The notes under the pieces were generated by a model. The model had not been told where the DNA came from. It ran no database searches and was given only the letters and a program-made list of their open reading frames with translations. A stretch of 51,260 nucleotides of DNA, taken from an uncultured Methylophilaceae bacterium (GTDB lineage: Bacteria; Pseudomonadota; Gammaproteobacteria; Burkholderiales; Methylophilaceae). The stretch is taken from contig CAILHX010000025.1 of NCBI GenBank assembly GCA_903834185.1, positions 1-51,260 on the forward strand. The letters run 5' to 3'. Positions 25,647 to 35,739 of the stretch are shown in pieces; within the stretch, counting starts at the first letter, position 1, and each line of letters begins with the position of its first letter. The position numbers were made by a program, and so were the translations under genes.

Positions 25647-27323
25647 TTATGCGGCAGGGGGAGATAGTAAAAAACTTACCTTGCCATCTTCATTTTTGGC
25701 CAGTTGCAAGTCGTAGTGCAAAAATTCGGCCTGGCGCGCGGCGTGATACAGGCCGATTCCCAACCCGGTCTGCGATGGCAGAATAGACTTGAACATCTGG
25801 CTGGCGATGTCTTCAGGAATCGCCGAACCGGTATCTTCGACCTTGATGGATATCCCGTTGTCACCTGCCAGCAGAGTGACAGCGATCTTCACATTGTTGT
25901 TGGCGCGTCGTTTGTCCAGCGCATTCTGCAGCAGATTATCCAGTACGCTATCAAATAACTCCTGCGGTACTTCGTCGTCGGGTGGAATGCGTTTTGCCGT
26001 CATCATAATCCCGCTATCGCGATACCGGTCACGCAGTCGTATCCACCAGAAAGTAGCATTGATCGTCTCTACCTGAATTGTTTCTGGCGCTTGCAGCTTG
26101 TCCAGTGTAAGTTGCAAACGCTGCGTGAGCTGCGGCAATTGCCGTTGTATCAGCGCCACCAGATTGGTCTCGTTGCCTATGCGTTCGGCTGCTGTGCACA
26201 ATGCGCTGAGTGATTGCAGCAGGTTCTTGATGTCGTGCGTCAGGCGAGCGCCGGTTTCATATACAGCACGCATATAGGCAGCACTATGCATCTGCTCTTC
26301 GCGCCTCTTGGATTCGTAGAATTCGCCCATTAACTGCACCAGCAATTTCACATGAAGCGTAATGGCCGGGCTGAGTTGCCAGTGTGTATAAAGGGTAAGC
26401 CGAAAGTCGTGGTAGATGAAATTGGCTCTATGCACCGAAGCTTCGCCAAAGGTACCGTTATTGCTATCGGTGTGCCAAGTGCCGCCATTCACCCAGGGTA
26501 GCAGACTAAGCTCACGCATTGCCGCATCCAGAAAATCGGCTGAACTTCTGGCGGTATCCGCGCTGGTGGCGACTCTTTGCAGCCATTGTTCGAACGGCAT
26601 GCCCACGCTTAACAGATAGCGTGACAGCAGTTGTCCAAGGCCGGAAAAGCCTGCGCGCGGATCCCACAGCCAGGATAACGCCAGCATCACGCCGGAGATG
26701 GAAAACAGTACCCGAAGCAGTATCAGTGGGTAGTCCAGTTGCGAGATACGTTCAATGGCAAAGCTCGCCAGTACCAGAATCACCACCAGCAGGAACAGCA
26801 TCAGGCTATAGAAAAAATCCAGAGTGCGCGCTACTTCCATGTCGCGTTTTATACGCAGCAGCAATACGTTGGCCGGGAATATTGGTAATACGTACTGAGC
26901 CAGCCAGCTGATGTTCTCGATGGAGGCGACTTTACCCAGAATGCGCGGCTCTACCCACAACAACAGCATGCCCAGCAGATAAGCCATCGCTAGCAGATAG
27001 GCGATACTCTCCTGACGTGCCTGACTGGAGAATACACGGCCTCCCAGCAGCCCGATCAGCAATGCGTGCCAGAAGGCCAGCAACCACCAGTTGATCCCGT
27101 TCAGCAGTACGATGCCAACCGCGAGGAATAACAACACGGCCATCGGGCTGAGTTTTTGCTCGTTGCGCCAGATGGGTTGCCAGATCAGGAACAGGCCATA
27201 GTGCGCCATCATCGCCGCCAGTGCCCAGCTGCTACCCGGGTTGGCTAGCAGGGCCACATGCAAGGTCAGCAGCATCAAGCCTAGCTCCCATGGGTAGGGG
27301 AGATTGAGCAAGCGATTCAGCAT
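25647..27323 (-). CDS. orphan membrane sensor histidine kinase (PrsK-like H-box)
   Basis: 558 residues. The first ~220 residues hold about eight membrane segments. A soluble region follows (about 250-345, with LPWVNGGTW, possibly a degenerate GAF). The kinase core has phospho-acceptor H363 in LTHDIKNLLQSL, N-box LDNLLQNALDK (about 461-470), G1 EDTGS (about 496) and G2 GLGIGLY (about 520). The HDxKN H-box is of the type seen in PrsK kinases of PEP-CTERM systems, whose partners are sigma-54 activators. No response regulator is adjacent. ATG 27323 leaves the upstream repeats intergenic; the frame extends to TTG 27401. Divergent from the pilin gene. Confidence 0.85.
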   Translation of the reverse strand: MLNRLLNLPYPWELGLMLLTLHVALLANPGSSWALAAMMAHYGLFLIWQPIWRNEQKLSPMAVLLFLAVGIVLLNGINWWLLAFWHALLIGLLGGRVFSSQARQESIAYLLAMAYLLGMLLLWVEPRILGKVASIENISWLAQYVLPIFPANVLLLRIKRDMEVARTLDFFYSLMLFLLVVILVLASFAIERISQLDYPLILLRVLFSISGVMLALSWLWDPRAGFSGLGQLLSRYLLSVGMPFEQWLQRVATSADTARSSADFLDAAMRELSLLPWVNGGTWHTDSNNGTFGEASVHRANFIYHDFRLTLYTHWQLSPAITLHVKLLVQLMGEFYESKRREEQMHSAAYMRAVYETGARLTHDIKNLLQSLSALCTAAERIGNETNLVALIQRQLPQLTQRLQLTLDKLQAPETIQVETINATFWWIRLRDRYRDSGIMMTAKRIPPDDEVPQELFDSVLDNLLQNALDKRRANNNVKIAVTLLAGDNGISIKVEDTGSAIPEDIASQMFKSILPSQTGLGIGLYHAARQAEFLHYDLQLAKNEDGKVSFLLSPPAA

Positions 27324-27333
27324 ATGACGTCTG

Positions 27334-27371
27334 CTGTCGTAAAGTTGACGAAACTGTCGAGAGTTAGACAG
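27334..27371. promoter_or_regulatory. CTGTC repeats: candidate upstream activator sites for the sigma-54 pilin promoter
   Basis: CTGTCG occurs at 27334-27339 and 27354-27359, exactly 20 bp apart, and the second is the left arm of a dyad CTGTC-N8-GACAG (27354-27371). The dyad centre is about 86 bp upstream of the -24 element, a normal enhancer distance for sigma-54 activators. From memory, PilR of Pseudomonas binds (C/G)TGTC motifs; the match is suggestive only. Confidence 0.45.
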
Positions 27372-27446
27372 TGAAATGATGCGAGAATCTGGCTGAAACA
27401 AAAAATATTCATATAAAAATCAATAGGATGAATTAATTTAAAAAAA

Positions 27447-27462
27447 TGGCATAGGATTTGCT
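27447..27462 (+). promoter_or_regulatory. sigma-54 (-24/-12) promoter of the prepilin gene
   Basis: TGGCATAGGATTTGCT matches the -24/-12 consensus: GG and GC are 12 bp apart start to start, with TGGCA and TTGCT intact. The predicted transcript starts near 27473, giving a leader of about 98 nt before the prepilin ATG. Confidence 0.75.
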
Positions 27463-27570
27463 TCATATCTAACAAGAGGCATACTGTGTCAGATTTTCAA
27501 GACAAAGATTGTTTCGCAATGAATGAGTGTCGAATGCGCACTTTAAACTTTGAAGAAAAGGATAACACAA

Positions 27571-28266
27571 ATGAAAAAGCAATCCGGTTTTACGCTGATT
27601 GAACTGGCCATCGTGCTGGTGATCATCGGCCTGTTGTTGGGTGGCGTGCTGAAGGGTCAGGAGCTTATCAACAGCGCGAAGACCAAGCAATTGGCGAACG
27701 ATTTTAATTCAGTTGCGGCGGCCGTATATGGGTATCAAGACAGATACAAGGCCCTTCCTGGCGATGATAGCGGTTCGGCGGCGCGTTGGGCTGGTACTCC
27801 GTATCCAGCAGCAGACATAGGTAATGCCAATGGTTTTTTAGATAATGCTGGAGCAGCCTGCTTATTTACCGACCCTAAGGGTTCCCCTGTCACCGACGAA
27901 TGTTATATCTTCTGGACCGGCCTGCGTCAGGCCGGACTTGTCACGGGTGCTTTGACTGACGGCCCTCCGGGCAATAATTTCGGCGGCGTACTGGGTGTAC
28001 AAAATGCTCTTGATGCCCTCACGACGGCTGGTGCTGCGGGTACGGGTTTCAAAGGCATCATCGCTTGCGAGTCCAATGTTCCGGACAAAGCTGCTATCGC
28101 GCTGGACACCCAGCTGGATGACGGAAAACCTGATTCAGGTTCCATCAGAGCAATTTTTCAGGGTACCCCAACTACAGCAGTCACAGTTTTAAATGGCGTG
28201 GCTGCATCTACGCCCTACCTGGAAACAGGTGGTAATTACTACACTGTATGTAAGGCTTTGCAGTAA
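27571..28266 (+). CDS. type IV prepilin-like protein
   Basis: 231 residues. Short Lys-rich leader, then SGFTLIELAIVLVIIGLLLGG: a type III signal with prepilin peptidase cleavage predicted between G6 and F7, and the conserved Glu5 of the mature protein. A long globular domain follows (YGYQDRYKALPGDDSG, then Gly/Ala-rich), with four Cys (near AACLF, DECY, IACES and the C-terminal TVCKALQ) that could form two disulfides. It may be a major pilin or a pseudopilin; no assembly genes are nearby. ATG 27571 follows AAGGA. It has its own sigma-54 promoter and terminator, so it is a monocistronic gene. Confidence 0.88.
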   Translation: MKKQSGFTLIELAIVLVIIGLLLGGVLKGQELINSAKTKQLANDFNSVAAAVYGYQDRYKALPGDDSGSAARWAGTPYPAADIGNANGFLDNAGAACLFTDPKGSPVTDECYIFWTGLRQAGLVTGALTDGPPGNNFGGVLGVQNALDALTTAGAAGTGFKGIIACESNVPDKAAIALDTQLDDGKPDSGSIRAIFQGTPTTAVTVLNGVAASTPYLETGGNYYTVCKALQ

Positions 28267-28280
28267 GCGCGTTATGCTCA

Positions 28281-28307
28281 AAAGCCCGCTTCGGCGGGCT
28301 TTTTTTA
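28281..28307 (+). terminator. intrinsic terminator after the prepilin gene
   Basis: Stem AAAGCCCGC / GCGGGCTTT with the stable UUCG loop, followed by a run of T. Confidence 0.93.
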
Positions 28308-28336
28308 TGGCTTTGTATCTCTGGCTATCAAGACTG

Positions 28337-28356
28337 TCTAAAGTCCGGACTTTAGA
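28337..28356. promoter_or_regulatory. perfect 20-bp palindrome upstream of mlaF (candidate operator)
   Basis: TCTAAAGTCCGGACTTTAGA is self-complementary over all 20 bases and ends 16 bp before the mlaF ATG. A TAAAAT box (28358-28363) follows it directly, so a bound dimer would cover the promoter. No T-run follows, so it is not a terminator. The binding protein is unknown. Confidence 0.6.
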
Positions 28357-28372
28357 TTAAAATGCGCCATCC

Positions 28373-29203
28373 ATGAATCCAGTTACCAGTACTCCCGTGA
28401 ACGACAACATTGTAGAGATAGACAATCTCTCATTCTCATACGGCAATCGCATGCTGCACAAGGGCATCAATATGCGCTTTCCGCGCGGCAAGGTGGTAGC
28501 CATCATGGGCGGTTCAGGCTCGGGCAAGACGACCTTGCTGCGTTTAATAGGCGGGCAGTTGAAGCCTAGCATCGGTGCGGTACGTGTTGAAGGCAAAGTG
28601 GTGCATGAGCAGGACGATGCTGCGTTGTACCAGTTGCGGCGCAAGATGGGTATGTTGTTTCAGTTCGGCGCCTTGTTCACGGATCTTTCCGTGTTCGAGA
28701 ATGTGGCTTTCCCCATGCGTGAACATACCGACTTGCCGGAATCCATCATTCGTGATCTGGTGCTGTTGAAACTGAATGCGGTAGGTTTGCGTGGTGCGCG
28801 CGATCTGATGCCTTCCGAACTTTCCGGTGGCATGTCACGGCGCGTGGCTTTGGCCAGAGCGGTCGCACTTGATCCGCAGATCATCATGTATGACGAACCT
28901 TTCGCCGGGCTGGACCCGATCTCTATGGGTGTCATCGTCAATCTGATCCGGCGTTTGAACGATGCCCTGGGTGCTACTTCCATCGTGGTGACGCATGACG
29001 TGCACGAGGCCTTTGCCTTTGTGGATTATGTATATTTTGTTTCCAATGGTCAGGTGGTTGCTGAAGGTACGCCAGCAGAGTTGCGTGAGTCTGTCATGCC
29101 TTTCGTGCATCAGTTCGTTCACGGCGAAGCTGACGGTCCGGTGCCGTTCCATTATCCCGCACCCGATTATCAAAAGGATATGCTGCGAGGTGCAAGTGCT
29201 TAA
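28373..29203 (+). CDS. mlaF: phospholipid transport ABC ATPase MlaF
   Basis: 276 residues, ATPase of the MlaFEDB complex that moves phospholipid between the membranes to keep outer-membrane asymmetry. Walker A GGSGSGKTT (about 44-52), signature ELSGGMSRRVALARA, Walker B IIMYDEPFAGLDP, and H-loop VTHDVHEA. No Shine-Dalgarno is seen before ATG 28373; with the TAAAAT box 9 bp upstream the mRNA could be nearly leaderless. A GTG at residue 9 is an alternative start. mlaE overlaps its end by 8 nt. Confidence 0.94.
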   Translation: MNPVTSTPVNDNIVEIDNLSFSYGNRMLHKGINMRFPRGKVVAIMGGSGSGKTTLLRLIGGQLKPSIGAVRVEGKVVHEQDDAALYQLRRKMGMLFQFGALFTDLSVFENVAFPMREHTDLPESIIRDLVLLKLNAVGLRGARDLMPSELSGGMSRRVALARAVALDPQIIMYDEPFAGLDPISMGVIVNLIRRLNDALGATSIVVTHDVHEAFAFVDYVYFVSNGQVVAEGTPAELRESVMPFVHQFVHGEADGPVPFHYPAPDYQKDMLRGASA

Positions 29204-29972
29204 AACGCTGGAGAATATCGGCCATCAAGTGACCGATGCCATTTTGCGTCTGGGTTACGCAGCACGCTTTTTCATTTATTCACTGTCGGTTTCCGGTGAG
29301 AGTTTGCGTCGTCTGCCACTGGTGATACGCGAGATCTATTTTACCGGGGTGATGTCACTGATCATTATTCTGGTATCGGCATTGTTCGTGGGCATGGTGC
29401 TGGGGTTGCAGGGGTACAACACCCTGCAACGTTACGGTTCCTCCGAGGCGGTAGGTGTCTTGGTAGCACTGGCGCTGGTGCGTGAGCTGGGGCCTGTGGT
29501 GACGGCATTGTTGTTCGCCGGGCGAGCCGGGACCGCCATTACCGCCGAGATCGGTCTGATGAAGGCGACCGAACAGCTTTCAGCAATGGAGATGATGGCC
29601 ATCAACCCGATCGCTCGCGTGGTTGCACCAAGATTCTGGGCAGGCGTGATCTCCATGCCTATCCTGGCGGCACTATTCTCGCTGGTAGGCGTTTTCGGCG
29701 GATATCTGGTTGCAGTACAGCTTATTGGTGTGGATAGCGGGGCATTCTGGTCGCAGATGCAAAGTAATGTGGATTTTCGCGATGACATCGTCAATGGTGT
29801 AATCAAAAGCGTAGTGTTTGGCGTTGCGTGTACCAGCATCGCCTTGTTCGAAGGCTACGATGCGCCACCTACCGCTGAAGGAGTGAGTCGTGCAACTACG
29901 CGAACCGTGGTGAATTCGTCCTTGACGGTATTGGCACTGGATTTCATATTGACCGCGTTTATGTTGCATTAG
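29196..29972 (+). CDS. mlaE: phospholipid transport permease MlaE
   Basis: 258 residues, MlaE/YrbE permease with five or six membrane segments: the conserved FTGVMSLIIILVSALFVGMVLGLQGY, GRAGTAITAEIGLMKATEQLSAMEMMAINP and the final transmembrane helix. GTG 29196 is chosen because GCGAGG lies 5 nt upstream; another in-frame GTG is at 29190. Translationally coupled to mlaF. Confidence 0.93.
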   Translation: MLKTLENIGHQVTDAILRLGYAARFFIYSLSVSGESLRRLPLVIREIYFTGVMSLIIILVSALFVGMVLGLQGYNTLQRYGSSEAVGVLVALALVRELGPVVTALLFAGRAGTAITAEIGLMKATEQLSAMEMMAINPIARVVAPRFWAGVISMPILAALFSLVGVFGGYLVAVQLIGVDSGAFWSQMQSNVDFRDDIVNGVIKSVVFGVACTSIALFEGYDAPPTAEGVSRATTRTVVNSSLTVLALDFILTAFMLH

Positions 29973-29991
29973 AATTGTTTTTGGAGGAAAT

Positions 29992-30477
29992 ATGGAAAGA
30001 TCAAAGATAGATGTCTGGGTAGGTATATTTGTAGCTATAGGCTTTCTTGCTTTGCTGGCACTTGCAATGAAGGTAGGCAATCTGACCTCGAGCAGTGTAG
30101 GCGACACCTATATGGTTTCGGCTTATTTTGAAAATGTCGGCGGCCTGAAAGTACGTGCGCCGGTGAAGAGTGCCGGAGTCGTTGTAGGACGCGTTGATAA
30201 CATCAGCTTTGACGATGACAAGAAAGAAGCGCTGGTCACGCTACACATTGACACCCGCTATCATTTTGACAAGGAAACCAATGCCAGCATCCTCACTGCA
30301 GGTTTGCTGGGCGAACAGTACGTCGGCCTGGACGCGGGCGGGGATACTGAGATGCTGAAGAATGGTGATAAAATAAAGATGACGCAAGGTGCCGTCGTCC
30401 TCGAAAAACTCATTAGTCAATTCCTGTACAACAAGGCCTCCGAAGGCAATGATAAAACCGACAAGAAAGCAAATTAG
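29992..30477 (+). CDS. mlaD: MCE-domain lipid-binding protein MlaD
   Basis: 161 residues: one N-terminal membrane anchor (VWVGIFVAIGFLALLALAM), then a single MCE domain (about 38-120) with YFENVGGLKVRAPVKSAGVVVGRV and TAGLLGEQYVGLDAGG. MlaD hexamers form the lipid channel above MlaE. GGAGG precedes the ATG. The C-terminal tail is short and Lys-rich. Confidence 0.94.
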   Translation: MERSKIDVWVGIFVAIGFLALLALAMKVGNLTSSSVGDTYMVSAYFENVGGLKVRAPVKSAGVVVGRVDNISFDDDKKEALVTLHIDTRYHFDKETNASILTAGLLGEQYVGLDAGGDTEMLKNGDKIKMTQGAVVLEKLISQFLYNKASEGNDKTDKKAN

Positions 30478-30480
30478 AAC

Positions 30481-31116
30481 ATGAATTCAGTACGTTTCCT
30501 TGCAGCCATCGCGGCTGTTTTTCTTTCTACAATGAATGTGCAAGCTGCCGAAATGCTGGCACCGGATGTGCTGGTGAAGAACACTGCCAGCAATGTGCTG
30601 GAAGTCATCAAGAGTGACAAGGATATCCAGGCCGGAGATAACAAGAAGATTGTTTCCATCACTGAAGAAAAGATCGTGCCTCACTTCGATTTTGAACGTA
30701 TGTCGCGCCTGGTGCTGGGTCGTGCATGGAAAGCAGCAAGCAAAGACCAGCAAGTGAAATTTACAGCAGAATTCCGTAATCTGCTGGTACGTACTTATTC
30801 TGTAGCCCTGGCTAAATATCGCAACCAAAGCATAGAATACAAGCCGTTCAAAATGGCCGCAACGGATGATGATGTGGTGGTCAAGACGCAAATCATTCAG
30901 CCTGGTGGTCAGTCTATCCCGATTGATTATGCGCTGGAAAAAGGCGATACCGAGTGGAAAGTCTATGACGTGAAGATCGATGGCATTAGTCTGGTGACTA
31001 ATTACCGAGGTCAGTTTTCCAATGAATTGAAGCAGGACAACATGGATGCCCTGATCCAAAAATTGGTAGACAAGAATCATAGCAATACGATGGGTGCGAC
31101 AGCAGATAAGAATTAG
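30481..31116 (+). CDS. mlaC: periplasmic phospholipid-binding protein MlaC
   Basis: 211 residues. Signal peptide (FLAAIAAVFLSTMNVQAAE), then the MlaC/Ttg2D domain: ILPHFDF-like segment IVPHFDFERMSRLVLGRAWKA and the YDVKIDGISLVTNYRGQF tail. It ferries phospholipid between the MlaA-porin complex and MlaD. The outer-membrane lipoprotein gene mlaA is not in the cluster. Confidence 0.94.
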   Translation: MNSVRFLAAIAAVFLSTMNVQAAEMLAPDVLVKNTASNVLEVIKSDKDIQAGDNKKIVSITEEKIVPHFDFERMSRLVLGRAWKAASKDQQVKFTAEFRNLLVRTYSVALAKYRNQSIEYKPFKMAATDDDVVVKTQIIQPGGQSIPIDYALEKGDTEWKVYDVKIDGISLVTNYRGQFSNELKQDNMDALIQKLVDKNHSNTMGATADKN

Positions 31117-31120
31117 ACAG

Positions 31121-31414
31121 ATGTCTCTTTTTACCCAACAGGGCAATAAATTAGCCATCCATAGCGCGATTACGGTAGATACCGTAACAACGCTGCTGGG
31201 CGAGGTCTCGCCTTTGCTCAAGAGTACGCTTGAGATTGATCTGGAAAAAGTACCTGAGGTTGACTCTTCCGCGATCAGCCTGATGTTCGAGTGGTTGCGG
31301 CTCGCAAAAAAAAATAAGGCAGCTTTGTCCTATTCCAATCTTCCAGACAGCCTGACCAGCCTGGCCGACTTGTATGGCGTGCTGGAAATGATACCGCAAC
31401 ATCATTCCCACTAA
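31121..31414 (+). CDS. mlaB: STAS-domain protein MlaB
   Basis: 97 residues, STAS domain. It binds MlaF and stabilises the transporter. Conserved segment EVDSSAISLMFEWLRLAKKN holds the Ser/Thr site typical of STAS proteins. ATG 31121, 4 bp after mlaC. It closes the mlaFEDCB block. Confidence 0.88.
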   Translation: MSLFTQQGNKLAIHSAITVDTVTTLLGEVSPLLKSTLEIDLEKVPEVDSSAISLMFEWLRLAKKNKAALSYSNLPDSLTSLADLYGVLEMIPQHHSH

Positions 31415-31488
31415 GTTGGCTGCCGGTCTCGGGTTGAACAAGCTCTGCTTGAACAGCCCTGTTTCAATTACCCTGATCTGCAATAAAC

Positions 31489-32394
31489 ATGACGATCCCC
31501 GCAATTAAAATCGAGCAGGTTCACAAGTCATTCGGCAAGCTTGATGCCTTGCGCGGAGTGGATCTGCAGATCGAGCAAGGTGAGTTTTTCGCACTTCTGG
31601 GCCCCAATGGTGCAGGGAAATCCACTTTGATCAACATACTGGCGGGCTTGATGCGCCCGGGGAGCGGGCATTTGTCAGTGCTGGGTCATGATGTAGTCAC
31701 CGATTATCGTAAAACGCGGCGATTGTTGGGTGTGGTGCCGCAAGAGCTGGTATTCGATCCGTTTTTCAACGTGCGTGAAATGTTGCGTTTTCAGGCCGGG
31801 TATTTTGGTTGCGGGCCGGAAAACGACCCATGGATAGACGAAGTACTTGAGGGATTGGGGCTGACCGACAAGGCTTACTCCAACATGCGGTCGCTGTCCG
31901 GCGGCATGAAACGTCGTGCCTTGATCGCCCAGGCGCTGGCGCACAAGCCGCCGGTATTGGTGCTGGACGAACCCACTGCCGGCGTTGACGTAGAAGTGCG
32001 GCAGATGTTGTGGGCATTTATCAATCGCCTGAACAAGGCGGGTACCACCATTATTCTCACCACTCACTATATGGAAGAAGCGCAAACGCTGTGCTCGCGC
32101 GTGGCGATGCTGAAACAGGGTGAGATTGTAGCGCTGGATTCCACGCGCAACCTGCTTAACCGATTACAAACCAAGCAGCTCAGGCTGAAGTTGCAGGGAG
32201 CATTGCCGGCTAGCCTGTTGCCGCTGAAGCGCGGTGAGAGTGGCGATTACGTCACGTTGAATCTGGCCGCAACGACTGAGGTTGAATATATTCTGGCCGA
32301 ATTGCGTGCTGCCAATGTGGCGGTAGAGGATCTGCAGCTAATAGAAGCAGACCTTGAAGATGTTTTCCTGGACATCATGGGGCATCAGCCATGA
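31489..32394 (+). CDS. ABC-2 exporter ATPase (YadG-like)
   Basis: 301 residues. Walker A GPNGAGKST (about 43-51), signature SLSGGMKRRALIAQAL, Walker B VLVLDEPTAGVDV, and H-loop TTHYMEEA, plus a C-terminal DUF-like extension (ADLEDVFLDIMG). Pairs with the following permease, which overlaps by 4 nt. Homologues near mla genes in betaproteobacteria are of unknown substrate; YadGH is also uncharacterised. Confidence 0.9.
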   Translation: MTIPAIKIEQVHKSFGKLDALRGVDLQIEQGEFFALLGPNGAGKSTLINILAGLMRPGSGHLSVLGHDVVTDYRKTRRLLGVVPQELVFDPFFNVREMLRFQAGYFGCGPENDPWIDEVLEGLGLTDKAYSNMRSLSGGMKRRALIAQALAHKPPVLVLDEPTAGVDVEVRQMLWAFINRLNKAGTTIILTTHYMEEAQTLCSRVAMLKQGEIVALDSTRNLLNRLQTKQLRLKLQGALPASLLPLKRGESGDYVTLNLAATTEVEYILAELRAANVAVEDLQLIEADLEDVFLDIMGHQP

Positions 32395-33146
32395 GAGGTA
32401 TGTACACCCTATTCAAGAAAGAGATCTGGCGCTTCTGGAAGGTCAGTTTCCAGACTGTCGCCGCGCCGGTGATGACCGCCTTGCTGTATTTGCTGATTTT
32501 TTCGCACGCACTGGCAACACGCCTGGAAGTTTATCCTGGAGTGAGTTATACCGCATTTCTGGTGCCGGGGCTGGTGATGATGTCGTTATTGCAGAACTCT
32601 TTTGCCAACAGCTCATCCAGTTTGATCCAGTCAAAGGTGATGGGCAACATTGTTTTTTTGCTGTTAACCCCCATCTCATACCTTGAGTTCTTTTTGGCTT
32701 TTCTGGCAGCATCCATGGCACGCGGCATAACGGTTGGACTGAGTGTATTCCTGGTGACCATGTTCTGGGTGCATTTGCCCCTGATACATCCCTGGTACAT
32801 TCTGGGATTTGCCCTGATGGGCAGTGCCATGATGGGGGCGCTGGGAATTGTGGCGGGGATATGCACTGAAAAATTTGACCAGCTGGCAGCGTTTCAGAAT
32901 TTCATCATCATGCCACTGACGTTTTTAGCGGGCGTGTTTTATTCTATCCACTCTTTGCCGCCGTTATGGCATCAGGTATCGCGCTTTAATCCGTTTTTTT
33001 ACATCATCGACGGGTTTCGCTACGGTTTCTTCGGGCAGGGAGATGTATCCCCGGCATTGAGCTTGTCTATTGTTGCAGTGAGCTTTGTGCTGATATCGAT
33101 GGCTACTTTGCAATTATTGAAGAGTGGCTACAAACTTAGAGGGTAA
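32391..33146 (+). CDS. ABC-2 type exporter permease (YadH-like)
   Basis: 251 residues with six membrane segments and the ABC-2 family feature SRFNPFFYIIDGFRYGFFGQGD near the C-terminus. The start overlaps the ATPase gene (ATGAGAGG at its stop). Substrate unknown; exported lipid or polysaccharide is typical for this family. Confidence 0.9.
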   Translation: MRGMYTLFKKEIWRFWKVSFQTVAAPVMTALLYLLIFSHALATRLEVYPGVSYTAFLVPGLVMMSLLQNSFANSSSSLIQSKVMGNIVFLLLTPISYLEFFLAFLAASMARGITVGLSVFLVTMFWVHLPLIHPWYILGFALMGSAMMGALGIVAGICTEKFDQLAAFQNFIIMPLTFLAGVFYSIHSLPPLWHQVSRFNPFFYIIDGFRYGFFGQGDVSPALSLSIVAVSFVLISMATLQLLKSGYKLRG

Positions 33147-33147
33147 A

Positions 33148-33399
33148 ATGCTGACATCTACACAAATTGAAACTTATATCGCACAAGGTTTGTCTTGTGA
33201 GCACATCGCGGTGATGGGCGATGACGGACAGCATTTCGAGGCCGTTGTGGTGAGTCCGGAATTCGCAGGCAAGAGCATGGTGCAACAGCATCAAATGGTC
33301 TATAAGGCATTGGGAGACAGGATGCGAGCAGAGATACATGCATTATCCATGCGTACTTTCACCCCGGAGCAATGGAAACAGGCCGGGGCCAAGAATTAA
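33148..33399 (+). CDS. ibaG: BolA-family protein IbaG
   Basis: 83 residues, BolA fold: LSCEHIAVMGDDGQHFEAVVVSPEFAGKSMVQQHQMVYKALGD split across the domain, with the conserved His and the helix-turn-helix-like tail AEIHALSMRT. BolA proteins pair with monothiol glutaredoxins to bind [2Fe-2S] clusters; the next gene is just such a glutaredoxin. ATG 33148 lies 1 bp after the permease stop. Confidence 0.9.
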   Translation: MLTSTQIETYIAQGLSCEHIAVMGDDGQHFEAVVVSPEFAGKSMVQQHQMVYKALGDRMRAEIHALSMRTFTPEQWKQAGAKN

Positions 33400-33430
33400 T
33401 TGCGTGAATTAAATCAACAAGCGTAAAGGA

Positions 33431-33748
33431 ATGAATATGGACGTACAACAAACGATCAAAGAGCAAGTCACGACCCACGATGTGGTGCTGTACATGAAAG
33501 GTACGCCACAGTTTCCGCAATGCGGATTTTCCGGTGCCGCGATACAGATGCTGCAAGCATGTGGCGTGAAGAATGCGGTGACGGTCAATGTTCTGGCCGA
33601 CCCTGAGATTCGCGAGGGGATCAAGTCTTACTCCAACTGGCCGACCATTCCGCAACTGTACATCAAAGGCGAATTTGTCGGCGGTGCTGACATCATGCGT
33701 GAATTGTTCCAGAGCGGTGAATTGCAAAAGATGCTAGGGAAAGAATAG
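33431..33748 (+). CDS. grxD: monothiol glutaredoxin GrxD
   Basis: 105 residues with active site CGFS (C31-S34) in GTPQFPQCGFSGAA and the glutathione-binding WPTIPQLYIKGEFVGGADI. It carries [2Fe-2S] clusters and transfers them to target proteins, often with BolA/IbaG, whose gene is immediately upstream. AAAGGA precedes the ATG. Confidence 0.96.
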   Translation: MNMDVQQTIKEQVTTHDVVLYMKGTPQFPQCGFSGAAIQMLQACGVKNAVTVNVLADPEIREGIKSYSNWPTIPQLYIKGEFVGGADIMRELFQSGELQKMLGKE

Positions 33749-33812
33749 TCGACGCAGGATAATCGGCCAAGTGCAGGCCGCAGCAAAAGAGTCTATAAAA
33801 TCATCATAATAA

Positions 33813-35722
<1,910 letters not shown>

Positions 35723-35739
35723 AGAAACAGTGACCACTT

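Noticed and set aside
33768-33784. CGGCC-AAGTGCA-GGCCG hairpin between grxD and murA
   Set aside because: Only a 5-bp stem without a following T-run; not enough for a terminator or attenuator.
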